Positions 12,625 to 19,494 of a stretch of DNA of 64,000 bases are shown piece by piece. How positions within the stretch are numbered: position 1 is the stretch's first letter; the number at the start of each line of letters is the position of its first letter. The position numbers and the translations under genes are program-made. Source of the stretch: Microbacterium sp. 11MF (GTDB lineage: Bacteria > Actinomycetota > Actinomycetes > Actinomycetales > Microbacteriaceae); contig NZ_KB911459.1 of NCBI RefSeq assembly GCF_000383475.1, positions 200,467 through 264,466 of the forward strand, given 5' to 3'. Under the pieces are notes generated by a model that worked only from the letters and a program-made list of their open reading frames with translations, was not told the DNA's origin and did no database searches.

Positions 12625-15009
12625 CTATGAGAGGGCGCCGGCTCGGCCGGGTCCGTCGATCCGGTCGAGCACCAGGCGGGCGATCCGGTCGGCGCACGGA
12701 CGGGCGGTGGTCCCCTCGGACTCGGCGACCCAGCGACGCGCGAAGGCTGCGGCATCCGTCGCCTTCGCGGCACCCGCTTCGACGGCTGTCGCGAGCTCGT
12801 CGACCGTCGTGCAGACGGGGCCGGGCAGGTCGCGCCGGTAGTCGAGGTAGAAGTCGCGGGTCGCGAGGTACTCGTCGAGGTCGGGGGCGAGGAAGTACGT
12901 GGGGACCCCCCGCACCGCCGCCTCGAACAGCGTCGAGGAGTAGTCCGTGATGAAGACGTCGGCGACGGTCAGCATCTCCTGGGTCGAGAAGCCTTCGGCG
13001 GTGTCGACGTCGCTGCCGCGCAGGGTCATGAGGGGGTGCAGCTTCACGACGACGTGCACACCGACCGCCTCGAGGGCGGCGACGACGTCGTCGGGCGCGG
13101 CCATCGCGGTGTCCTCGATCCGGAAGGTCGGTGCGAAGACCGCGATCTTCGCGCCGCGCAGGTGCGGATGCCGGCGGTAGATGCGCTCGCGGGTCTGCCG
13201 GGTCAGCTCGTCGTCGCGCAGCCGGTCGACCCGGGGGAGCGGGGCCACGACGATGCGGCTGTCGTCCGTTCCGAAGGCCTCGGCGTAGGGCGCACGGCAC
13301 GCGTCGCCGCTGGCGAGCACGAGGTCGTAGCCCGCGTGCATCCGCATCGCGTCGGCCAGCCGCTCGTCGCGCCCCTCGCCCGTGCCGAGGATGCTCAGCC
13401 CGAACTTCTTGAACGCGCCGAGGGCGTGCCAGATCTGGATGACGACGAGGTCGTCCTTGTGGCGCAGCATGCTCGCCACCATCGAATAGGTGTCGACGAT
13501 CAGGACCCGAGCGGTCGCTACGTGGAACAGCTGAACGAGCAGGTGTGCGGCGTAGCCGAGCTTCCTCACGAGTCCGGGTGGCACCATCCTGACGAGCGAG
13601 ACGACCCTGACGGTGGGGTCCATCTCGGCGATCGCGGTGCGCAGATCGATGAAGTCGTCGGTCTCCTCGGGGTGCTCGCGGCTGATCATGACGACCTTGC
13701 GGCGCGTGGGCAGCAGCTTCAGCGGTGCGTAGCAGGCGCGCAGGGCGGTGCGCAGCACGTGCGCGGCGAGCAGGTGACGACCGACGGGACCGTCGATGCG
13801 CGTGGGCTGCACGGGCGGATCGTCGAGCAGCTTCGGGCGCTCGTCGACCTGACGCGGGGTGAGGATCATCTCGCGCACGATGCGCTCGGTGGAGTGGCCG
13901 TCGCAGGCGGACATGAAGCGCTCGCGGAACGCCTCGAGGTCGTCGCCGGCACGGGCGTCGCGGATCGCGGCCGCCAGATCGGCGCCGTCGGTCACGAGCG
14001 GGCCGGCGAGGTAGTCCTCGAACGGGTGGTAGAACGATCGTTCGGCGGCGTACACCTCGACGTCGGGGCAGAAGAACACCATGGGCCGACCGAGCAACGA
14101 GAACTCGAAGATGGCCGAGGAGTAGTCGGTGATGAGGACGTCGGCCGCCATCATCAGCTCGTTGAGCTCGCGCTCCGCGGAGACGTCGATGATCCGCTCG
14201 TGCGAGGGGATGTCCGCGCCCTTGCGAGCGACGAAGGGGTGCAGCTTGACGAGGACGACCCACTCCTCGCCGAGGTCGTCCGGAAGCTCCGACCACGGGA
14301 CCGCGTCGATGTCGTAGTGGGCGCTCAGCTGCCCGTTGCCGCGGAAGGTGGGGGCGAAGACCGCGACGCGCTGGTCGGGACGGATGCCGAGCCGCGCCCG
14401 CACGTCCCGACGGCTGCGCTCGATCAGCTCGGTGTCGAAGAACACGTCCGTGCGGGGGACTCCGAGTGCGTGCACGCGGGCGACATCCATCGCGAACGCC
14501 TCGGCGTAGTCGGGGCGGATCGCCTCGGAGCTGACGGTCGCATCCGTGTAGTTGCGGTGCGCGACGGATCCGGGGAGGGGTCCGCCCGGGAGGCCGGCCC
14601 GGCTCCATCCGACCTTCTTGTACGCGCCGGCGGCGTGCCAGACCTGCAGCAGGCGGGTCTCAGGCCTCAGATGAAGGGGGTAGATCATCGGGTAGTAGTC
14701 GTCAAGCACGATCGTCTGCGCCCGGGCGAGCTCCCACGGCAGGCGCAGCGAGTCCCGCAGCGGACGGCGGTCGGCGAGGCCGGCTTTGAAGATCCCCACG
14801 ATGCGGGCGTCGGGTCGCTGTCGGCGGATCTCGTCGCGCAGGAACGCGATGTTGCCGGAGAAGTCCGTGCGGGAATCCGACAGGAAGAGGGTGCGGCCCT
14901 CCCGCACGCGGACGAGCCGGGACGCGACCGCGTAGAGAGCGATCCACAGCCCGAACCGCCACCTCTGCAGGAAGGCGTTCCCTCGCAGACGCCTGCGAAG
15001 CAATCGCAC
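12625..15009 (-). CDS. Tandem two-domain CDP-alditol phosphotransferase (duplicated TagB/TagF-like domain)
   Basis: This 794-residue protein contains two full copies of the CDP-glycerol glycerophosphotransferase domain. Copy 1 (about 40-400) has LLQVWHAAGAYKK, VLVKLHPFV and ITDYSSAIFEFSLLGRP. Copy 2 (about 440-790) has VIQIWHALGAFKK, VVVKLHPLM and ITDYSSTLFEAAVRGVP. Both keep the WHA, KLHP and TDYSS motifs, so both may be active. Usual family members have one such domain plus variable N-terminal extensions. GTG 15009 has a strong AGGAGG 7 nt upstream. It lies between the CDP-ribitol synthase and the Wzy-like genes, so it likely builds or primes the polymer chain on the lipid carrier at the cytoplasmic face. 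Confidence 0.85.
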   Translation of the reverse strand: MRLLRRRLRGNAFLQRWRFGLWIALYAVASRLVRVREGRTLFLSDSRTDFSGNIAFLRDEIRRQRPDARIVGIFKAGLADRRPLRDSLRLPWELARAQTIVLDDYYPMIYPLHLRPETRLLQVWHAAGAYKKVGWSRAGLPGGPLPGSVAHRNYTDATVSSEAIRPDYAEAFAMDVARVHALGVPRTDVFFDTELIERSRRDVRARLGIRPDQRVAVFAPTFRGNGQLSAHYDIDAVPWSELPDDLGEEWVVLVKLHPFVARKGADIPSHERIIDVSAERELNELMMAADVLITDYSSAIFEFSLLGRPMVFFCPDVEVYAAERSFYHPFEDYLAGPLVTDGADLAAAIRDARAGDDLEAFRERFMSACDGHSTERIVREMILTPRQVDERPKLLDDPPVQPTRIDGPVGRHLLAAHVLRTALRACYAPLKLLPTRRKVVMISREHPEETDDFIDLRTAIAEMDPTVRVVSLVRMVPPGLVRKLGYAAHLLVQLFHVATARVLIVDTYSMVASMLRHKDDLVVIQIWHALGAFKKFGLSILGTGEGRDERLADAMRMHAGYDLVLASGDACRAPYAEAFGTDDSRIVVAPLPRVDRLRDDELTRQTRERIYRRHPHLRGAKIAVFAPTFRIEDTAMAAPDDVVAALEAVGVHVVVKLHPLMTLRGSDVDTAEGFSTQEMLTVADVFITDYSSTLFEAAVRGVPTYFLAPDLDEYLATRDFYLDYRRDLPGPVCTTVDELATAVEAGAAKATDAAAFARRWVAESEGTTARPCADRIARLVLDRIDGPGRAGALS

Positions 15010-15044
15010 GGATGAACCTCCTGGATCGTGGCGGGTATCGGTCG

Positions 15045-15050
15045 ATTCTA
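15045..15050 (-). promoter_or_regulatory. -10 element TAGAAT for the tandem phosphotransferase gene
   Basis: On the minus strand TAGAAT overlaps the stop codon of the upstream membrane gene and predicts a leader of about 30 nt containing AGGAGG ahead of GTG 15009. Confidence 0.5.
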
Positions 15051-16367
15051 AGCGGGTGCGCCTGGCCCGAACGCGTCCGGGGAGATGGAGGCGTCCGGGG
15101 CGAGCGGGCGTTCGCGTCGCCACCCCCGCACGAGCGATGCCCGCGTCGCGCAGAGCACCAGGAGGAACCACCCCGAGCCGCCGAGCAGCGAGCTGGTCAC
15201 GATCGAGTCCGTCAGGAGGACGATGATGACGAGGGCGGGCCATACGTAGACGGTCGACCTGCGTTCGCTCGCCGACGTCCAGGCTCGGGCGAGGGCGAGA
15301 CCGACGAACACGACCAGGAGGACGACGCCGACCGTGCCCGCCTGGATCAGCACATCCATCCACGCGTTGAGCGCGGAGGCGTGCGAGCGGCCGGTGACGA
15401 TGCGGATGTAGGTGTAGGGGGAGAGGTGGTCGGGCCAGGTGTCGGCCCAGCCCCATCCCTGCACCGGCCGCAGTGCCGACATGTCGAGGATGACGTTCCA
15501 CAGTCGTGACCGCGTGAAGAAGTCGGGTTCGGCGTTCAGCCAATACACGAGCGGGCGGCGGAAGAGGTAGACGAGGATGAGCCCGACCACGACGACGGCG
15601 GACAGGACCCACTGAAGGACCGGCCTGACGCTGGGGCGGACGCGCCGGAGGATCGCGAGGGCGCCGGTGGCCGTCCCCGAGATGAGCACCATGCCGAGCA
15701 CGATGGGCGACGCGGTGAACACGGCGAGGGTCGCGGCGAGGGCGACGGAGCCGATCGCCACGCCGGCGCTCACCGACCGGGTCCGCCATTCCACGAGGAA
15801 GGTGAGCAGGGCGATGATCGTCACGAGCCCCAGTGCCGTGCGGGTGCCGAAGATCCCCTGGATCGGGCCGCCGTAGGCGATGTTGCCCGCGATGCCGAGG
15901 AACCTGATGGGGAGGTTGAGGAGGATGCCGCTGAGGATCTCGAGTCCGAGCGAGACGGCGAGCAGCATCCGCAGCACGTCTCCGGTGGCGCGCACGGTCT
16001 GCAGGGTGTCGCGGAACTGCGCGACGACGACGGCGAGAAAGGTGGGCGCCGCGAGCTGGAGCCATCCGGAGAGGGTCGCCTCCGGCGAGCCCGACCACCC
16101 GACGGTGATCAGCAGCCAGGCCAGCAGGACCAGCAGCGTCGTGGGGATGAGATGGATGACCCGGAGCTCCGCCCGACGGGCGAGCATTATCCCCGCGCCG
16201 ATCACGCACAGCCCGGTCAGGATCGCGCCGTAGCCCGCGTCGCCCATCAGCTGACGCAGGGCGTGCGTCGAGAAGAGCGCGCCGATGGTCACGAGGGAGT
16301 AGACGGCGGCGACCTCGGTGGATTGCAGGGCGGTCGACAGTCGCGGGAGTGCGCGCGGGGTGCTCAT
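15048..16367 (-). CDS. O-antigen ligase/polymerase family membrane protein (Wzy/WaaL-like)
   Basis: This 439-residue protein has about ten to twelve hydrophobic segments and a large outside loop in the second half with RSRLWNVILDM and VQGWGWADTW, the pattern of the Wzy_C (O-antigen ligase) family. A preceding GNIAYGGPIQGIFGTRTALG motif also matches. Such proteins polymerise lipid-linked repeat units or transfer a finished glycan to an acceptor outside the membrane. ATG 16367 overlaps the stop of the next related gene by ATGA, so the two paralogues are coupled. Substrate is not readable; the context is wall polymer synthesis. Confidence 0.82.
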   Translation of the reverse strand: MSTPRALPRLSTALQSTEVAAVYSLVTIGALFSTHALRQLMGDAGYGAILTGLCVIGAGIMLARRAELRVIHLIPTTLLVLLAWLLITVGWSGSPEATLSGWLQLAAPTFLAVVVAQFRDTLQTVRATGDVLRMLLAVSLGLEILSGILLNLPIRFLGIAGNIAYGGPIQGIFGTRTALGLVTIIALLTFLVEWRTRSVSAGVAIGSVALAATLAVFTASPIVLGMVLISGTATGALAILRRVRPSVRPVLQWVLSAVVVVGLILVYLFRRPLVYWLNAEPDFFTRSRLWNVILDMSALRPVQGWGWADTWPDHLSPYTYIRIVTGRSHASALNAWMDVLIQAGTVGVVLLVVFVGLALARAWTSASERRSTVYVWPALVIIVLLTDSIVTSSLLGGSGWFLLVLCATRASLVRGWRRERPLAPDASISPDAFGPGAPA

Positions 16368-17764
16368 CGCTCGGACGGCCTGTCGCCCTGTTCGCCGATG
16401 AGGCGTTCCTCCGACGGGCCGCGTCCCACCAGCGGTGCCTGCTTGATCTTGAAGGCGAACAGAATGAGGAGGAACCACCCCCAGTTCAGGAGCGGTGTCG
16501 ATTCCGCGAGGCCCTGCACGAGGAGGATGGCGCCGGTGAGGGTCGGCAGCAGGGTGACCGCCGTGTACGGCCGGTCCGCGACGAGGTCCCATCGCGGGCG
16601 GTCGACGGCGAAGAACCAGGAACGCCAGATGAACGCGACGTACGCCGCCGCGATGAGGACGATCCCGACGACGCCCAGCTGCAGGAAGACGTCCACCCAC
16701 ATGTTGTGGGCCTGCATGACCGTCTGCCCGTGGTCGATGATCCAGCCGTCGAAGGCGGGGTCGGTCGGGATCCACGGCGTCGAGAAGCCCCATCCGATCA
16801 CGGGGTGTTCGACGGCGCGTTCCAGGACCTTCTGCCAGATCGATTCGCGCCCGGTCAGGTCGCTCGAGCGGCCGAGTGCCGTGAACACCCGGTCGCGCAG
16901 TGCCCACGCCGCCACGAGGCCGCCGACGGCGACGACGCCGTAGAGGACGTAGTAGCGAGTCCTCTCACCGGCGCGCGTGGTCGTCCGCATGACGAGGACC
17001 GTGATGAGGACGACGACGACCGCGACGGCCGACAGGGTGGCGGTCGCCGATCCGGCGCGGACGAAGAGGAACGCGGCCAGGAGGGTCCAGAGCGCCAGGA
17101 CGGGGCGACGTGGGGCCTGGGACGCGATGCGGATGGCGAAGACCACGATCCCGAGGAGCGCCACGTACGCGAGCGCGTTGGAGTTACCGAAGATCCCCTG
17201 GATGCGGCCGCCGTCGAACAGGTTGTCGCGCGACCACAGCACGATGGGGTCGGCGACCCGGCCCGCGGGGCGGACGAACTGCGGCAGGATCGGGCCGTCC
17301 CAGACGAGACTCACCCACAGTTCGAAGAGAATCGACAGCGAGAGGATCCACTTGAGGGCGGATGCCAGGGCCCGGACGATCTCGCGCCAGGTGAGGACCG
17401 CCCCCACGAAGAGGGCGCCCACCGTCGTGACGATCAGGAGCGCGACGGTCAGCAGGGTCGCGTTGATCCAGTGGGTCCAGATCGTCGAGGCGACGGCCCA
17501 CAGGAGATAGGTGAGCGCGTACCAGGGGAGTCGGGGCCACTGCACCCGCGGCCGCGTCGTCAGCCAGAGGGTCACCGAGACGAGGAAGCTCGCGACGCCG
17601 ATGGCGGCGGCGACCCCGACTCCGAAGGCGAGCGGCAGGGCAGTCCCCGACAGGGTGACGACCAGCAGGACGATGCACCAGCCGCGCAGCAGGATGTGGC
17701 TCGTCCGCTCACGCGGCGGGGCTGCCGGGGGCGCCGAGACCGGGTGCGAGGAGTGGACGGCCAT
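16364..17764 (-). CDS. O-antigen ligase/polymerase family membrane protein (Wzy/WaaL-like), second paralogue
   Basis: This 466-residue polytopic protein is a diverged paralogue of its downstream neighbour. It has the matching GRIQGIFGNSNALAYVALLG and GRESIWQKVLERAVEHPVIG motifs, then GWGFSTPW and AHNMWVDVFLQLGVVG, all typical of the Wzy_C domain. It ends in a charged cytoplasmic tail. The start ATG 17764 follows a short nonpolar leader-free region; a TACCCT hexamer lies 9 nt upstream. It is first in a two-gene operon and divergent from manA. Two adjacent proteins of this family suggest separate polymerase and ligase roles, but sequence alone does not assign them. Confidence 0.82.
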   Translation of the reverse strand: MAVHSSHPVSAPPAAPPRERTSHILLRGWCIVLLVVTLSGTALPLAFGVGVAAAIGVASFLVSVTLWLTTRPRVQWPRLPWYALTYLLWAVASTIWTHWINATLLTVALLIVTTVGALFVGAVLTWREIVRALASALKWILSLSILFELWVSLVWDGPILPQFVRPAGRVADPIVLWSRDNLFDGGRIQGIFGNSNALAYVALLGIVVFAIRIASQAPRRPVLALWTLLAAFLFVRAGSATATLSAVAVVVVLITVLVMRTTTRAGERTRYYVLYGVVAVGGLVAAWALRDRVFTALGRSSDLTGRESIWQKVLERAVEHPVIGWGFSTPWIPTDPAFDGWIIDHGQTVMQAHNMWVDVFLQLGVVGIVLIAAAYVAFIWRSWFFAVDRPRWDLVADRPYTAVTLLPTLTGAILLVQGLAESTPLLNWGWFLLILFAFKIKQAPLVGRGPSEERLIGEQGDRPSER

Positions 17765-17773
17765 GGTGACAGA

Positions 17774-17779
17774 AGGGTA
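17774..17779 (-). promoter_or_regulatory. -10 element TACCCT for the Wzy-like pair
   Basis: On the minus strand TACCCT lies 9 nt before ATG 17764, predicting a leader of only 2-3 nt. It shares a 59-bp divergent region with the manA promoter. Confidence 0.4.
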
Positions 17780-17811
17780 TCGCGCGGCCCCGTGCGTTCC
17801 GCCCCACGCCC

Positions 17812-17817
17812 TAGGCT
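17812..17817 (+). promoter_or_regulatory. -10 element TAGGCT of a leaderless manA promoter
   Basis: TAGGCT is followed after exactly 6 nt by GTG 17824, so transcription should start on the start codon. Confidence 0.6.
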
Positions 17818-17823
17818 GTTCGC

Positions 17824-18966
17824 GTGCTGGAGACGCTCTCGAACGAACCCCGTGACTACGCGTGGGGTTCCCCCACCGCCATCCCGTCCCTCCAGGGGCG
17901 GACCCCCAGCGGAGCGCCCGAGGCCGAGGTCTGGTTCGGCGACCACCCGGGAAGTCCCGCCGTCCTCGGTGACGGCCGCTCGCTGATGCAGGCGAGGACG
18001 GATGCCGGGGCACCGCCGCTCCCGTTCCTCCTGAAGATCCTCGCGGCGTCGTCGTCGCTGTCGATCCAGGCGCACCCGGACCTCGAGCAGGCGCGGGCCG
18101 GCTTCGCCGCGGAGGAGGCGTCCGGCGTCCCCCGCGACGCCGCCGAACGCATCTACCGCGATGACAACCACAAGCCCGAGATCATCGTCGCGCTGAGTGA
18201 CCGGTTCCGAGCCCTCGTAGGGCTGCGGCCCGTCGAGGACACGCAGCGCCTGCTCGGTGGCCTCGGCGAGGCATCCGGTGTCCGACGTCTTCGCGCGGCA
18301 CTGGACGCCGCCGCCCCTGCCGATGCACTGCGAGCCGTGATCGAGGAGGTGCTGAGCGGGCGCGCCGACGACATCGTCTCGGACGTCTCCGCGGCGCTCG
18401 CCGACGCCGTCGTGCCGGACTTCGCCGAAGAGGTCGATGTCCTCCGGGCCGTCGTGCGCGATTTCCCCGGAGATGCCGGCATCGTGGTCGCCCTGCTCAT
18501 GAACCTCGTCGTGCTCCGCACCGGTGAGGCCGTGTTCGCCCCTGCCGGGGTGCTCCACGCGTATCAGGACGGTCTCGGCGTCGAACTCATGGCGGCCAGC
18601 GACAACGTCCTGCGCGGCGGGCTGACCCCGAAGCACATCGACGTCCCGGAGCTCATGCGCATCGTCGACACCGAGCCCGGCGCGGCGCCGCTGCTCGACC
18701 CGGTGCCCGCCGATGCGGGGGAGCTGTTCGACGCCGGAGTCGCGGACTTCCGCCTCGCCCGGTACGCACCGACCGGCACGCCGCTGCACGTCGGGCTCGA
18801 CGGACCCGCCATCGTGCTGGCGACCGAAGGCCGCGTGATCGTGTCCGCCGGGGGGCGGCGCATCGATCTCACGCCGGGGACCGCCGCCTACGCTCAGGAC
18901 GAGTCGGAGCTCGTGCTGGACGGCTCCGGGGTCGCCTACCTGGCCCGGCCGGGTGTGCAGGGCTGA
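17824..18966 (+). CDS. manA: Mannose-6-phosphate isomerase, class I
   Basis: This 380-residue cupin enzyme interconverts fructose 6-phosphate and mannose 6-phosphate and feeds GDP-mannose synthesis. The zinc ligands are visible: Q82 and H84 in SIQAHPD, E119 in DNNHKPE, and the histidine of GVLHAYQDG near 243. DYAWGS at the N-terminus and GLTPKHIDVPEL are further family signatures. Length is normal for the type I enzyme. The GTG start has no ribosome site but is placed 6 nt after a TAGGCT hexamer. In M. tuberculosis manA also lies near whiB2, as here. Confidence 0.95.
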   Translation: MLETLSNEPRDYAWGSPTAIPSLQGRTPSGAPEAEVWFGDHPGSPAVLGDGRSLMQARTDAGAPPLPFLLKILAASSSLSIQAHPDLEQARAGFAAEEASGVPRDAAERIYRDDNHKPEIIVALSDRFRALVGLRPVEDTQRLLGGLGEASGVRRLRAALDAAAPADALRAVIEEVLSGRADDIVSDVSAALADAVVPDFAEEVDVLRAVVRDFPGDAGIVVALLMNLVVLRTGEAVFAPAGVLHAYQDGLGVELMAASDNVLRGGLTPKHIDVPELMRIVDTEPGAAPLLDPVPADAGELFDAGVADFRLARYAPTGTPLHVGLDGPAIVLATEGRVIVSAGGRRIDLTPGTAAYAQDESELVLDGSGVAYLARPGVQG

Positions 18967-19031
18967 GGTCGCGACACGCCGGGGAGCCTCAAGAAGATTC
19001 AATATCGGGTTGAGGGTTTACGATCTGCGAC

Positions 19032-19060
19032 TTGACCCGAGCGAATCACACGGGTGTAAT
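19032..19060 (+). promoter_or_regulatory. Sigma-70-type promoter upstream of whiB2
   Basis: TTGACC (19032-19037) and TGTAAT (19055-19060) are separated by 17 bp, the best -35/-10 pair in the window. The predicted transcript start near 19067 leaves a 40-nt leader with GGGAGAG before ATG 19108. The region 18990-19065 is noticeably more A+T-rich than its surroundings. Confidence 0.55.
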
Positions 19061-19107
19061 TAGGCATCGGCCGCACCGCGGCGAGTGTCTACAGGTGGGA
19101 GAGCAAG

Positions 19108-19428
19108 ATGACGGGTTACCGTTCCGGCGTTCCCGAGAATTGGTTCGTCGATCCGGTGAACCTCGGTGTCCCCGGCGTCCGTCGCCGCGTCGACACCGAC
19201 GAGGACACCGCGCTGGCATGGCAGGCCGACGCCCTGTGCGCGCAGACGGATCCGGAGGCCTTCTTCCCGGAGAAGGGCGGATCGACGCGTGACGCGAAGC
19301 GCATCTGCACCTCGTGCGACGTCCGAGGCGAATGCCTCGAATACGCCCTCCAGAACGACGAGCGCTTCGGCATCTGGGGCGGTCTGAGCGAGCGCGAGCG
19401 ACGCAAGCTCAAGCGGCGCGCTTCCTGA
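19108..19428 (+). CDS. whiB2: WhiB-family Fe-S transcription factor, WhiB2/WhmD-like
   Basis: This 106-residue protein has the four cysteines that hold the WhiB [4Fe-4S] cluster (C44, C67, C70, C76, spacing C-x22-C-x2-C-x5-C) and the GIWGG turn at 88-92, followed by a basic DNA-binding tail (RKLKRRAS). The longer N-terminus ahead of the first cysteine matches WhiB2/WhmD, which controls septation and cell division in mycobacteria and Streptomyces. Location beside manA matches the M. tuberculosis order. It has its own promoter and a GGGAGAG ribosome site. Confidence 0.93.
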   Translation: MTGYRSGVPENWFVDPVNLGVPGVRRRVDTDEDTALAWQADALCAQTDPEAFFPEKGGSTRDAKRICTSCDVRGECLEYALQNDERFGIWGGLSERERRKLKRRAS

Positions 19429-19494
19429 CGCGATCCGCGCCACCCCGCCCGTCCTCCCCGCGTCGCCCGAGTCGCGACCTAGGCTGACCTGGCC

